This document shows positions 1 to 8,761 of a stretch of 64,000 nucleotides of DNA, piece by piece. The position numbers and the translations under genes are program-made. This DNA is from Solilutibacter silvestris (GTDB taxonomy: Bacteria > Pseudomonadota > Gammaproteobacteria > Xanthomonadales > Xanthomonadaceae), in the NCBI RefSeq assembly GCF_002895945.1, contig NZ_NPZB01000001.1, forward strand, positions 139,501 through 203,500, in the 5' to 3' direction. How positions within the stretch are numbered: position 1 is the first letter of the stretch; every line of letters starts with the position of its first letter. The notes under the pieces are model-generated. The model ran no database searches, was not told where the DNA came from, and saw only the letters and a program-made list of their open reading frames with translations.

Positions 1-216
1 TCGGTGAACATGCTCTCGGAAGCCTGCGCCACCGGCGCCAGCGTCGAATGGCTGCCGTTCGCGGTACGTGGACGCATCGCGGCATTCCTCGCGGCATTGG
101 CAGCGCGTCGTCGCGCGCGACCACTGGGCGCTGCGATGGTGCTGGACACCACGCCCTTGCGCGAAACCGCGCGCATCGCCGGCGAGGTCAGGCGTCGCTT
201 GCGGGAGCTGCGCTGA
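1..216 (+). CDS. ELM1-like (DUF1022) protein, C-terminal end only
   Basis: An open frame enters from the left edge and stops at 214-216, giving 71 residues. The segment [15 protein letters not shown], followed by a basic helix and a tail rich in Arg ([18 protein letters not shown]), fits the C-terminal third of the mitochondrial-fission ELM1 family. These are GT-B-fold proteins, common in Proteobacteria, whose bacterial role is not settled; a sugar-transfer role in the envelope has been suggested. The 3' end overlaps the 3' end of convergent glnE by 29 bp. The family call rests on this short piece only, so it is moderate; another GT-B glycosyltransferase would look similar. Confidence 0.6.
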   Translation, partial: SVNMLSEACATGASVEWLPFAVRGRIAAFLAALAARRRARPLGAAMVLDTTPLRETARIAGEVRRRLRELR

Positions 217-2977
217 AGTCCAAGCCGTGTGCGCGGCAGGCATCGCGGATCGTTGATCGCGCGGCATCAACCACGGCATCGAACTGCACCCGGCGCGGAC
301 GACGATCGAGCGTGCATGCCAGCCCCAGCGACGACAACGTGGCGTGCGCATGCAACAAGGCCGCGGCCGGTCCCGACGCGAGTATCCCTGCCCCCGCCAA
401 TGCCGCGATCAGATCGACGCTGCGGCGCGGCACGCACAACCGTGGATGCGCATCGGCATGGCGCAGCACCAGCGCCTGCAACAAAAATTCGAGATCGACC
501 AGCCCGCCCTCGCCCTGCTTGAGGTCGAACCAGCGTGCATCGCCGCGATCGAGTTCGCGACGCATGCGTTGGCGCATGGCGATCACATCAGCAGCCAATG
601 TCGTGGCATCGCGTGATTGCTCCAGCACCTCCGCGCGCACGGCGTCGAAGTCGTTCGCCAGTCGCCCTTCGGGATCGGCCATCACGCAACGCGCGCGCAC
701 CAGCGCCTGATGCTCCCACGTCCAGGCGCGATGCCGCTGGTAATCCGCATAGGCCGCCAGCGACGTCACCAGCAGGCCGCTGGCGCCATCGGGACGCAGG
801 CGCATGTCGACGTCGTACAGGCGCCCGGCGCGCGTCGGCGTCTGCAACAGCGAGACGATTTTCTGCGCCAGCCGCGCGAACCAACGTGTCGCATCCAGCG
901 GGCGTGCGCCATCGGACTGCGCCGTGTCGTCGCCATCGTGGAGGAACACCAGGTCGAGATCGGAACCGAAGCCGAGTTCCTCGCCACCAACGCTGCCATA
1001 GCCAAGCACGGCGAAGCGCGCATCGGCCACGCGACCGTGTGCACGCACCAGATCGGTCCACGCCAGTCGCACCACCGACGCTACCACCGCATCGGCCAGC
1101 CACGCCAATTGTTGCGTGCTCGCGCTTGCCGGCTGCTGGCCATCCAGCGCCGCCAGCGCGATGCGAAAGCTCAACGCTTGCCGCGTTTCATTCAACAGCA
1201 CCAGCGATTGTTCGACATCGCCATCGCCGTGCTCGAGTGCGCGCGCGCAGGCCTCGCCCATGGTCGCGGCATCGGGCAAGTCACCGGCGGCGCGGCGATC
1301 GAGCAGCTCATCGAGCAACACTGGATGCGCCGCCACGCGTTCGCCCAACAACGCGCTGCGCGACAGCGCATCGATCAATCGTTCCAACGCCTGCGGTTGT
1401 TCGTCGAGCAAGGCCAGGTAATTACTGCGGCGCAGGACGTTCTGTACCAGCGACAACGCACGCGACAGCGCGAGATCGGGTTGCGCCGCGCGCCCGCTGG
1501 TCGCCAGCAACGCGGGCATCAAGCGATCGAGTCGCGCACGCGCGACATCCGACATCACCGCAGGCGACAAGCCGCGCACGAACTGGCGCAACTGCTGATC
1601 CGCCGATTCGACATCCGCAAATCCCGTTCCGGCCAGCAGCGATGCCTCGCCGCCGTCGGGCAGACTGCGCCAGTAGCCGGACAATCCGTCTTTTTCATCG
1701 CTGTCACGGCGGCTGCCGAGCAATGCGGAAAATTCGTTGGCGACGCGCACACGATGTACGTCGAGATCGGCCAGCAAGCCATCCCAATCGGCATGCCCCA
1801 ATGTGGTGGCGATGCGTTCACGATCCCCTGGTGATTCCGGAAAGGCGTAGGTCTGCGCATCGCGCAACATCTGCAGGCGATTTTCCAGCCGGCGCAGGAA
1901 ACGATAGTCATCGCGCAGTGCAGCGCCCACGGCTGCGTCCATCTGCCCGGCCGTCACCAAAGCATCCAGCGCGGCCAGCAGTCCGCGTTGCTGCAACGCC
2001 GGTTCACGCCCGCCACGGATCAGCTGCAACGCCTGTGCGAGGAATTCGATCTCGCGGATGCCACCGGGGCCGCGCTTGATGTCATCCTGCATCTCGCGGC
2101 GCGCGACTTCGGCGGCGATCAACGCCTTCATCTCGCGCAGGCCTTCCAGCGCACCGAAATCGAGATAGCGCCGATACACGAACGGCCGCAACATGCGCAG
2201 GAACAGTTCACCCGCATCGATATCCCCCGCTACCGGCCGCGCCTTCTGCCAGGCGTAACGCTCCCAGTCGCGTCCTTCGCGCTGGAAATACTGTTCGAGC
2301 GCGGAGAACGACCACGCCATCCGCCCGGCATTGCCGTAGGGGCGCAAGCGCAGATCAACGCGATGGCTGAATCCTTCGGCCGTGACTTCATCCAGCAATT
2401 TCGCCAGCTGCTGTCCAAGTCGCGCGAAATATTGCTCGGCATCGAGTGGGCGCGCTCCGTCGCTGGCACCGTCCTCAGGATAGGCGAAGACGATGTCGAT
2501 GTCGGAGGAGAAATTGAGTTCGCCGCCGCCGAGTTTGCCCAGCGCGAACACCACCAGCCGTTGCACGCCGCCATCCGCTGCGCGCACCACGCCATGACGC
2601 TCGGCGAAGTCACGTTCGAGCGCCGTCAATGCGAGCGCAAGACACTGCTCCGCGAGCCGGCTGCTGCCACGCAGTGTTTCCTCGACGCTGTCGAGCCCGA
2701 GCACGTCGCGCCATACCAGCCGCGTCGATTCCGCCTGGCGATAACGCCGCAACAACGACGGCCACGCGTCGCGCCGATCCGGTGCGAGTTCGGGTCGCGG
2801 GAATGGCCGGGTGCCATCGTCGTGCAACAACGCACGCAGCACGTCGGGTTGCCGCCGCAAGGTTTCGATGGCGAAATCGCTGGAGGTGGCGACTGTGCGC
2901 AATCGCGACAATGCCGCATCGTCGGTTGCGGACGGCTTCAGATCGAGTGTGGCGATGGCGGCGGCGGGATCGAACAT
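188..2977 (-). CDS. glnE: Bifunctional glutamine synthetase adenylyltransferase / adenylyl-removing enzyme
   Basis: GlnE adds AMP to, and removes it from, glutamine synthetase, so it sets nitrogen assimilation in response to PII and glutamine. The 929-residue protein is close to the 946 of E. coli. Both nucleotidyltransferase domains are present with intact metal-binding signatures: [18 protein letters not shown] in the N-terminal (deadenylylating) half and [20 protein letters not shown] in the C-terminal (adenylylating) half. Each is followed by the helical domain typical of the family. It starts [13 protein letters not shown] at 2977. It overlaps the upstream convergent gene by 29 bp at its 3' end. 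To its right lies non-coding DNA and the accessory block, so its promoter must be in the first part of 2978-3390. Confidence 0.96.
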   Translation of the reverse strand: MFDPAAAIATLDLKPSATDDAALSRLRTVATSSDFAIETLRRQPDVLRALLHDDGTRPFPRPELAPDRRDAWPSLLRRYRQAESTRLVWRDVLGLDSVEETLRGSSRLAEQCLALALTALERDFAERHGVVRAADGGVQRLVVFALGKLGGGELNFSSDIDIVFAYPEDGASDGARPLDAEQYFARLGQQLAKLLDEVTAEGFSHRVDLRLRPYGNAGRMAWSFSALEQYFQREGRDWERYAWQKARPVAGDIDAGELFLRMLRPFVYRRYLDFGALEGLREMKALIAAEVARREMQDDIKRGPGGIREIEFLAQALQLIRGGREPALQQRGLLAALDALVTAGQMDAAVGAALRDDYRFLRRLENRLQMLRDAQTYAFPESPGDRERIATTLGHADWDGLLADLDVHRVRVANEFSALLGSRRDSDEKDGLSGYWRSLPDGGEASLLAGTGFADVESADQQLRQFVRGLSPAVMSDVARARLDRLMPALLATSGRAAQPDLALSRALSLVQNVLRRSNYLALLDEQPQALERLIDALSRSALLGERVAAHPVLLDELLDRRAAGDLPDAATMGEACARALEHGDGDVEQSLVLLNETRQALSFRIALAALDGQQPASASTQQLAWLADAVVASVVRLAWTDLVRAHGRVADARFAVLGYGSVGGEELGFGSDLDLVFLHDGDDTAQSDGARPLDATRWFARLAQKIVSLLQTPTRAGRLYDVDMRLRPDGASGLLVTSLAAYADYQRHRAWTWEHQALVRARCVMADPEGRLANDFDAVRAEVLEQSRDATTLAADVIAMRQRMRRELDRGDARWFDLKQGEGGLVDLEFLLQALVLRHADAHPRLCVPRRSVDLIAALAGAGILASGPAAALLHAHATLSSLGLACTLDRRPRRVQFDAVVDAARSTIRDACRAHGLDFSAAPASDA

Positions 2978-3055
2978 CGCAACATCATGCCTGAGTGGAT
3001 TTGGTGGTGGAGGCAGTCACTCGCTAACCGGTCTCTGCCCCGCTTTTCCCAGTTT

Positions 3056-3183
3056 CAGGGAAATTTTCAGCGAATCCTGGGTCCTGGCCGCAGCCATAGC
3101 TGAGCACTGTCCAGGATCTGCAGGCCTATCAGAGCGGGCGCAACCAAAATTTCCCTTCAAATAACAGGGAAGGCATCAGGGAA
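3056..3183. repeat. CAGGGAA repeats with inverted partners in the 2978-3390 non-coding gap
   Basis: The 413-bp gap between glnE and the next gene has no credible coding frame. It contains three copies of CAGGGAA (3056-3062, 3165-3171, 3177-3183), the last two exactly 12 bp apart. Inverted partners precede them: TTTCCC before the first and TTCCCT at about 3151-3156 before the second, giving two loose hairpins. The gap is visibly more AT-rich than glnE. Arrays of this kind are often seen in debris around mobile elements, and this is the left border of the accessory block, but I could not identify an element. The glnE promoter should also lie here, probably in 2978-3050. Confidence 0.45.
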
Positions 3184-3390
3184 CCAGATCAACTCCACGC
3201 GCCTATATTTCACTCAAAGAGCTGGCGCTGCGCCCAATGTTGCTAGCGGACTAACACGAGCGCAAACGGACTCGGTATGCACCATGCGCGCTACTTCCCG
3301 AACAAACATCGGTTTAGGTGTGCTCATCCCTAATTCCTCTGATACGGCAACTAATTCGCGGACTCACAATGCTCGCGGCACGAGTTTTTC

Positions 3391-4020
3391 TTAGCGAACA
3401 ATCCTGCGGACGAAGTGCAATTCAACAGCGGATAGCGGGCCGCCGAGCTGTTGCATCGCACCGCCGTCGGCGAGAGAGCCGAGGTCGAGCGCGACCAAGC
3501 CAGTCGAATCGATAAGTTCGACCACGAGCGCCTTGGCATCGCGATCGTCTCCTGACACGAACAGTACGGTCTTCGGCTTCTGTGGCGAGAAATCCTGTAT
3601 CCAAGCCATCGGCATATTGCTGATCGACTTCACCAGCCTGGCGCCGGGCGCCATTGCGGCGACAATCTCGCTCGACGTGCGGTTCTCCAACGCAGCAACC
3701 GATCTCGCTACGCCGCCAGCGCTGACGTCCGGTTTCTCGCCCATGTGGGCGTTCGTCCCGTCGACGAGTATGCGGCCGCTCCAGTCGATTCCCTTGAGCG
3801 CCTCCGGCGCATCCGCCCAATTCGTGGCGAGGATCACCACATCGCATTCCGCAGCTTGCTGCTTGGATCCTGCGCTGGCGGCCGGGCCCAGATCGGCGAC
3901 GAGCCCCGCCAACGCCTCCGGCCCTCGCGAACTGGACAGGACGACCTCGTGGCCCGCACCGATCAAATGACGGCCGATGGTCGTAGCCATGCGACCAGCG
4001 CCGATGAATCCGATTTTCAT
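3391..4020 (-). CDS. F420-type NADPH oxidoreductase-like protein (NAD(P)-binding)
   Basis: A 209-residue Rossmann protein. It begins MKIGFIGAGRMATTIGRHL, an N-terminal GxGxM dinucleotide-binding motif, and ends GPLSAVELHFVRRIVR, both typical of the NADPH-dependent F420 reductase family (COG2085). Xanthomonadales do not make F420, so the real substrate is probably another flavin, quinone or carbonyl; that is inference. The ATG at 4020 was chosen over an upstream one because AAAGGAG sits 7 nt before it and because the family starts at this motif. It lies 25 bp downstream of the azoreductase gene, in the same direction, so the two are probably co-transcribed from the promoter shared with the divergent LysR gene. 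Confidence 0.8.
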   Translation of the reverse strand: MKIGFIGAGRMATTIGRHLIGAGHEVVLSSSRGPEALAGLVADLGPAASAGSKQQAAECDVVILATNWADAPEALKGIDWSGRILVDGTNAHMGEKPDVSAGGVARSVAALENRTSSEIVAAMAPGARLVKSISNMPMAWIQDFSPQKPKTVLFVSGDDRDAKALVVELIDSTGLVALDLGSLADGGAMQQLGGPLSAVELHFVRRIVR

Positions 4021-4045
4021 AGGGATCTCCTTTGGAGATCGAGCT

Positions 4046-4648
4046 CTAAGCCGCGGCAGCAAGACTGACCGCTTCGCCGAACTGTTCGACTGCGGTCTCT
4101 CCCGCGTCGCCGGCGCGCGCGCGGTCGGCCAGGAGGATGTCCAGATCCGTCAATCCGATAAAGCCCAACACCTGGCGGAGATAGCCGCTCGCCTGGTTAT
4201 AGACTTCAAAGGGCGAGCCGGGTCTAAAGTCACCACCGCTGGCCAGGATGATTGTGGTCTTCTTGCCGGTCAGTTGTCCGACGTTGTCGACTACGGTGAC
4301 GCCGACTCGGACGATGTGGTCGATGTAGGCCTTCAGCGCCGCCGGGATGGTGAAGTTGTACATCGGTGTGCCGATGATGATGCGATCGGCTGCCTGCAGC
4401 TCGGCGACCAAATCGTTGGATATCTTGATGGCGGCAGCGCTCTCCGGCGAATGTTGTTCCGGGGGCGTAAACGCGCCGCCAATCCATGGCAGATCGACAA
4501 ACGGCAGATTGGTCTTCATCAGATCGCGTTCAATGACTTTGCCGCCGGGGTGTGCGGCCAGCCATTTCTCAACGAACACCGCCGAGAGCTTGCGGGAGGT
4601 CGAGTATTCGTGGCGAGGGCTTGCCTGTATCGCAAGAAGTGTCGGCAT
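4046..4648 (-). CDS. azoR: FMN-dependent NADH-azoreductase
   Basis: A flavodoxin-fold enzyme of 200 residues that reduces quinones and azo compounds with NADH through bound FMN. The family motif is GTPMYNFTIPAALKAYID near residue 93, with the N-terminal phosphate-binding loop ASPRHEYSTSRKL. The ATG at 4648 is preceded by AAAGGAAC. The gene is divergent from the LysR gene at 4775 and leads the pair azoR / F420-type oxidoreductase. LysR-azoR pairs are known to answer to quinones, thiol-reactive electrophiles or aromatic compounds, so this is probably a detoxification module. The exact inducer cannot be read from sequence. Confidence 0.9.
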   Translation of the reverse strand: MPTLLAIQASPRHEYSTSRKLSAVFVEKWLAAHPGGKVIERDLMKTNLPFVDLPWIGGAFTPPEQHSPESAAAIKISNDLVAELQAADRIIIGTPMYNFTIPAALKAYIDHIVRVGVTVVDNVGQLTGKKTTIILASGGDFRPGSPFEVYNQASGYLRQVLGFIGLTDLDILLADRARAGDAGETAVEQFGEAVSLAAAA

Positions 4649-4755
4649 TTCGATCTGTTCCTTTCAGCGTTGAAGCGTTGCCCCAGTGGGCTTGCGTGAG
4701 ATGGAAGATAGGGGCCTTGACTCATCTTGAAAACTGACAAAATATCGCTTCTATC

Positions 4756-4772
4756 CATCTAAGGAATAGATG
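4756..4772. promoter_or_regulatory. Candidate LysR operator overlapping the regulator's ribosome-binding site
   Basis: CATCTA-AGGAA-TAGATG is a perfect 6+6 bp inverted repeat with a 5-nt spacer, in the 126-bp intergenic region between azoR and the LysR gene. It has the size and T-N11-A form of LysR-family sites. Its spacer contains the AGGAA that serves as the Shine-Dalgarno of the LysR gene, so binding here would fit autorepression. No binding evidence exists; the call is from symmetry and position. Confidence 0.5.
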
Positions 4773-4774
4773 AC

Positions 4775-5692
4775 GTGCTCGACACCGTCTCAATCAACCA
4801 ACTTCGCACCTTCGTCGCGGTATGTGAGGAGATGAGCTTCACGGGCGCGGCCCGCCGGCTTCGGCGAGCCCAATCCGCCGTTAGCCACGCGATCTCCGCA
4901 TTGGAAACCGCGCTAGGCCTAGAACTCTTTCAGCGAGATGCTCGGAAGGCCGAACTCACCGCTGCAGGGCGGAGCCTTCTTCCTGACGCGCGAGCCGTGA
5001 TTGCGCGTATGGAAGAGATGAAGAACCGAGCGAAGTCGATTTCGGCGGAAGGCGTGCCGAGCCTCTCAATCGCCGTCGATACGTATTTCCCAAGGGCGCG
5101 CCTGATCGACTGCCTGCATGCACTCGAACGCGAATCGCCAACGGCCGCCATTAGCCTGCGCATGATCACCATGCAGGGTGGCGAGGCGCTGGTACTGGCA
5201 GGCAGCTGCTCGCTCGCGGTTACCGTTTCAGACGTGCCCGAGATCAAGAAAGGCGCGATCGAGAGGCACTGGCTTTGCGAAGTAGGGATGGTCACCGTGT
5301 GTGCGCCGACCCATCCGTTAGCGAATATCGAGCAGCCAATCTCCCTCGAACAATTTGGTCAGCATGTGCAATTGGTGGTGACAGACAACCAGCCGGGTGC
5401 AGAGAAGACCCAGATGGGCGTAGCAGGAGAGCGCCAGTGGCTCGTCAACGACCTAGGCGCGAAACGTGACCTTCTGATTTCGGGGCTCAGTTGGGGCCAC
5501 ATGCCTGTGAACTTGGTCGCTGAAGACTTGGCTGCCGGTCGTCTGGTCGAGCTTCGTCGCCGAGCATGGCACCTCCGTCCTCTTGTGTTTGTCCTCTCGC
5601 GCATGCGCGGCAGCGAGCTTTCGCCGTTTGAAGAGCGTGCCGTGCAGCTTCTGGCGGATCGGGCGGTATCAGACTCTTCGCAATATCCTTGA
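4775..5692 (+). CDS. LysR-family transcriptional regulator
   Basis: A 305-residue LysR regulator. The winged helix-turn-helix is at residues 5-65 (LRTFVAVCEEMSFTGAARRL, then AQSAVSHAISALE), followed by a linker and a periplasmic-binding-like effector domain. Length is normal for the family. It starts with GTG at 4775, supported by TAAGGAAT 8 nt upstream. An out-of-frame ATG lies just before it. It is divergent from azoR and presumably controls azoR and its partner from the shared 126-bp region, where a perfect inverted repeat is found. The ligand is unknown; the neighbours suggest a quinone or other electrophile. Confidence 0.9.
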   Translation: MLDTVSINQLRTFVAVCEEMSFTGAARRLRRAQSAVSHAISALETALGLELFQRDARKAELTAAGRSLLPDARAVIARMEEMKNRAKSISAEGVPSLSIAVDTYFPRARLIDCLHALERESPTAAISLRMITMQGGEALVLAGSCSLAVTVSDVPEIKKGAIERHWLCEVGMVTVCAPTHPLANIEQPISLEQFGQHVQLVVTDNQPGAEKTQMGVAGERQWLVNDLGAKRDLLISGLSWGHMPVNLVAEDLAAGRLVELRRRAWHLRPLVFVLSRMRGSELSPFEERAVQLLADRAVSDSSQYP

Positions 5693-5948
5693 GATCGGGC
5701 ATTCAGTCCCGCGCGCGGCCAAATTCGGCTTGAGCGCGTTTGAGTTCAGGGCCATAGGTCAGCGCCCGATCGAGGAGAGCAGCGTTCCGGCAAGCGCATG
5801 CATGGCCAGGCGCCCGAGAGGCGCAGCTTGAGATAGCCGTACCGATTGCCGTTGGCCGTTGCTCGTTCATTTGTCAGCAGGGTCCACCCTATCGATGAAC
5901 CGCTCCAGTTGTTCCGACGGCTCGACATGAAGTTGGCGCCGGTACCTG

Positions 5949-6581
5949 TCAGGGCTTTACGAACCGATAGGCGAAGCGATCGGTCTCGCCCTTGATCGAG
6001 GGATCGAACGCCTTGATCGAGTGCGGATCGTCCTTGTTCGCGAGCATGGTGCTTTCCGCGTCCAGTACGAAGCCGGCCGCCTCCACCTCTTCGCGCACGG
6101 ATGCCGGCTCAATCCGATGCAGCGACTGGGCGTCGCTCGTGCCCGTTCCGACCGCGGCGGCGTGGTCCACGATGACGTAGAACCCGCCGGGCTTTAGCCG
6201 CTCGTAGACGGCTCGATTGAATTCGGCCGCCGTCGCGCCCTTGGCCTGGATCAGCGCGGTGTGGAGATCATGGTAGAACAGGTGCAGCCAAACGACATCT
6301 GCCGGTTGCGTCGCCTCCGGCATCGCCACGAGATCCGCCGAAACGGCTTCGACATTCTCTCGACCCGGCTCCTTCGCAAGCGTTCGCATGCGGCCGACCG
6401 GATCATTCTTGAAGTGGGCGACTTCGGCCGGCACGAAGCTGTAGACCCGTCCTTCGGGTCCCACGACGTCGGAGAAGAAGCGGGTCCAGTCGCCGTCACC
6501 TGGATAAATGTCGATGACGGTGGAACCCGCATCGACTCGTGCGAACCGGATCAATTCGGATAATTTGGATTGGTCGTACAT
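5949..6581 (-). CDS. COG4798-type SAM-dependent methyltransferase-like protein
   Basis: A 210-residue class I methyltransferase-like protein. VIDIYPGDGDWTRFFSDVVG, near residue 21, is the altered SAM-binding motif I of the COG4798 group; LKPGGFYVIVDHAA and the tail FDPSIKGETDRFAYRFVKP also match that group. No substrate is known. The ATG at 6581 was chosen because GGAGGT lies 6 nt upstream; an in-frame ATG at 6638 has no such site. It follows the SDR gene by 72 bp in the same direction and is probably co-transcribed with it under the divergent TetR protein. The 256 bp beyond its 3' end (5693-5948) hold no gene I can support. Confidence 0.8.
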   Translation of the reverse strand: MYDQSKLSELIRFARVDAGSTVIDIYPGDGDWTRFFSDVVGPEGRVYSFVPAEVAHFKNDPVGRMRTLAKEPGRENVEAVSADLVAMPEATQPADVVWLHLFYHDLHTALIQAKGATAAEFNRAVYERLKPGGFYVIVDHAAAVGTGTSDAQSLHRIEPASVREEVEAAGFVLDAESTMLANKDDPHSIKAFDPSIKGETDRFAYRFVKP

Positions 6582-6653
6582 TGGGACCTCCGTTGTGTCA
6601 GGGTATTCGACGAGACTGCGGCGTGTGGGGCCCGCCACGGGAGCGCGCCGGGG

Positions 6654-7406
6654 TCAGACCTGCGCCATGCCTCCATCGACGGCGAGATCCACACCGGTGA
6701 TGTAAGAACTTTCATCGGAGGCGAGGAACGCGACTGCTGCCGCGATTTCCTCGGGCATGCCCCTGCCGCCCATTGGAATCTGCGTGGTGAACTGTGCGAC
6801 TGCTTGCTCGGCCTGTTCAGCGGTAAGGCCCGTCGTCGTCGCCAAGGCCGGGGTGTCGATTGCTCCGGGACTCATTGAATTCACGCGGATCTTGCGGTCT
6901 TTCAATTCCATAGTCCAGCCGCGCGCGAAGTTGCGTACAGCCGCCTTGCTCGCGGCGTAAGCAGTAAACCCTGGAAGCCCGAGGACGTTTGAGACCGAAG
7001 AGTTCAGGATAATTGAACCGCCATCTTTGAAGAGGGGAAGGGCCTTCTGTACCGTAAAGAACATTCCCTTCACGTTCACGTCGAAGGTCTGGTCAAAATG
7101 GGCCTCAGTAGCTACCGCGAGCGGTGCGATTGTTCCTGCGCCCGCGTTCGCGAAGAGAACGTCGATGTGACCATGTTCCTCTTTCACGACGGCATAGAGA
7201 CGGTCCAAGTCTTCCAAGCGCGACACATCGCCCACGACCACCGTAACGTTTCTCCCGATGGCGGCGGCGGCCTCCTCCAGCTCTTTCTCTCGTCGCCCAG
7301 TGATCACGACGTGCGCACCCTCTTCCACGAAACGCTTAGCCGTGGCCAAGCCAATCCCGCTGCTTCCGCCCGTGATCACTGCAACCTTACCCTCTAGTTT
7401 TTTCAC
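6654..7406 (-). CDS. Classical short-chain dehydrogenase/reductase
   Basis: A 250-residue classical SDR. It has the cofactor loop TGGSSGIG near residue 12, the FANAG structural motif, the catalytic Ser in LNSSVSN, and YAASK as the catalytic Tyr/Lys pair. It ends GVDLAVDGGMAQV, as usual. An Arg pair after beta-2 (TGRREKE) favours NADPH. The start is GTG at 7406 with AGGTGA upstream. It is divergent from a TetR gene; three operator-like palindromes lie between them. SDR-TetR pairs of this kind usually handle small toxic carbonyls, quinones or alcohols, but the substrate is not evident here. Confidence 0.9.
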   Translation of the reverse strand: MKKLEGKVAVITGGSSGIGLATAKRFVEEGAHVVITGRREKELEEAAAAIGRNVTVVVGDVSRLEDLDRLYAVVKEEHGHIDVLFANAGAGTIAPLAVATEAHFDQTFDVNVKGMFFTVQKALPLFKDGGSIILNSSVSNVLGLPGFTAYAASKAAVRNFARGWTMELKDRKIRVNSMSPGAIDTPALATTTGLTAEQAEQAVAQFTTQIPMGGRGMPEEIAAAVAFLASDESSYITGVDLAVDGGMAQV

Positions 7407-7478
7407 AATCTTTCACCTTTCGTTTGTGGTGCAAGGCAGCGCCGCTGTTCCCTTGGGTACAAAGGCGCAGTATGATTT

Positions 7479-7546
7479 GGACCACCGATCCAGATCCTGA
7501 GCCGCGGCATCTGGACCAGTGGTCCAAATATATGGATCAGTGATCC
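7479..7546. promoter_or_regulatory. Three TetR-type operator palindromes
   Basis: The SDR-TetR divergent region carries three related 13-bp sites: GGACCACCGATCC (7479-7491, one arm imperfect), GGACCAGTGGTCC (7513-7525, perfect) and GGATCAGTGATCC (7534-7546, perfect). The centres of the last two are 21 bp apart, two helical turns, so dimers would bind the same DNA face. The rightmost site ends 17 bp before the TetR start codon and the leftmost is 73 bp from the SDR start. This layout suits repression of both genes. Confidence 0.75.
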
Positions 7547-7563
7547 GATTGTCAAGAGGCCTC

Positions 7564-8154
7564 ATGCGAGCCGACGCCAAAAAAAATTACAGCCGCCTAC
7601 TTGCAGTCGCGCACGACGTCGTCGCCAAGCATGGTGTCGACGCGTCCATGCGAGATATCGCCCGCCGTGCTGACGTCGGGTTGGCTACGCTGCTGCGTCA
7701 TTTCCCGACGCGAGAAGCCTTGTTTGAAGCGTTGTTGTGTACGCATCTGGACAAACTGACGCAGAAGGCAAACGAACTCGAAACGTCGAATTCACCTGAC
7801 GAAGCGCTCGTGTCTTGGTTTCGCGAATGGATGGCATTCACCCAAAGCCATAGAGGCGTCGTCGCCTTGATGGCATCCGCCCACGCGAACGCGGACTCAG
7901 CTCTTTATGCTTCATGCGCAGCGGTGCACTCGGCGAGCGCGCGACTACTGCTCCGTGCTCAGGCCGAAGGTACGGCGCGCACCGATATGAATGGGGACGA
8001 CCTGTTCGGCCTGATGGCGGCGCTCGGCTGGCTCGTCGACCTACCGTCATTCGCGCCACGGGCCGATCATCTCGTTCACATTATCGCTGACGCCATCCTC
8101 CCAAATCGGTCGAGCAACGATATCGAGAAGCAACGTGCCGAATCAGAACGGTGA
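7564..8154 (+). CDS. TetR-family transcriptional repressor
   Basis: A 196-residue TetR protein. The N-terminal helix-turn-helix is visible as ASMRDIARRADVGLATLLRH followed by FPTREALFEALL, within residues 10-60. The C-terminal ligand domain is all-helical and without a recognised ligand signature. The ATG at 7564 is chosen because AAGAGG lies 4 nt upstream; the longer in-frame start at 7519 would run through an operator palindrome. It is divergent from the SDR gene and very likely represses the SDR-methyltransferase operon and itself through the palindromes at 7479-7546. Confidence 0.9.
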   Translation: MRADAKKNYSRLLAVAHDVVAKHGVDASMRDIARRADVGLATLLRHFPTREALFEALLCTHLDKLTQKANELETSNSPDEALVSWFREWMAFTQSHRGVVALMASAHANADSALYASCAAVHSASARLLLRAQAEGTARTDMNGDDLFGLMAALGWLVDLPSFAPRADHLVHIIADAILPNRSSNDIEKQRAESER

Positions 8155-8230
8155 GGACGATGTTGTCGCGAAGCGACTGGTCAAGCTCGGGCGTGTAACC
8201 CTGTCCCCGTAAGGCGCGGTCGAGTACGGG

Positions 8231-8722
8231 CTATCCAAATTGCAAGGACTCTGGTGAAGCGTCATAACGCGTTAATTCACCCCGCCACTCGCTTTTTTGA
8301 AGGAACTGCTTCCAGGTCAGGGCGTTAGGGTCGATCTTTCGACTCCACTCCAAATCGCGCTGAGGGGCGTAGTAGCCATACTCGACCGCGTATTCCACCA
8401 TCCCTACCAGCTCGCGCACGAGATATTCATTGGCGCCGAATGCGGGAAAGTGCCGCAGCAGTTCGTCGCGCGTGTAGGCCGAGGCGTAATGCGCCTTCTG
8501 TCCTGTCACGCGAACGAATGTGTCCACCATCTGCCGGGCCGTCAATATCTCTCCAATCACAGACACGGTCATGCCGGTGTATTTCTCCGGATGGTCGAAT
8601 ATCTCCAGCACCGCGGGGCCAGCTGCGGTGAGCGGATCCACGAATGGCATAGGCACCACGTCCGGCGACAAGTAGATGGCGAAGGCAACCGGATTCCATA
8701 AAGTCCGATGCAACAAAATCAC
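8231..8722 (-). pseudogene. NmrA-family NAD(P)-binding protein, C-terminal remnant
   Basis: A 163-codon frame matches only the C-terminal half of NmrA-like / HSCARG-type proteins: PMPFVDPLTAAGPAVLEIF, PEKYTGMTVSVIGEILTA, MVDTFVRVTGQKAHYA. The Rossmann half with GATGxxG, about 130 residues, is missing, and no matching frame exists upstream, where tRNA-Ile begins 40 bp away. The first residues after the in-frame ATG (8722) still look like family sequence, so the break lies at about 8720-8760. It is best read as a gene truncated when the accessory block joined the tRNA flank. No ribosome-binding site is apparent. Confidence 0.7.
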
Positions 8723-8761
8723 CCGCTATTGGACTGGGCCGGATGCCATGAAGCCCCTATT

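Noticed and set aside
535-2079. A 514-codon frame on the plus strand across glnE, and similar long frames elsewhere (1988-3103, 27274-30726 minus, 48389-50899)
   Set aside because: They lie antisense to well-recognised genes, are extreme in Arg, His or Gln content, and match no family; long antisense frames are expected in GC-rich DNA.
5693-5948. Possible small gene on the minus strand (5746-5928)
   Set aside because: Sixty residues without a family match, no ribosome-binding site, and no conserved pattern; left as non-coding, perhaps gene remnants.
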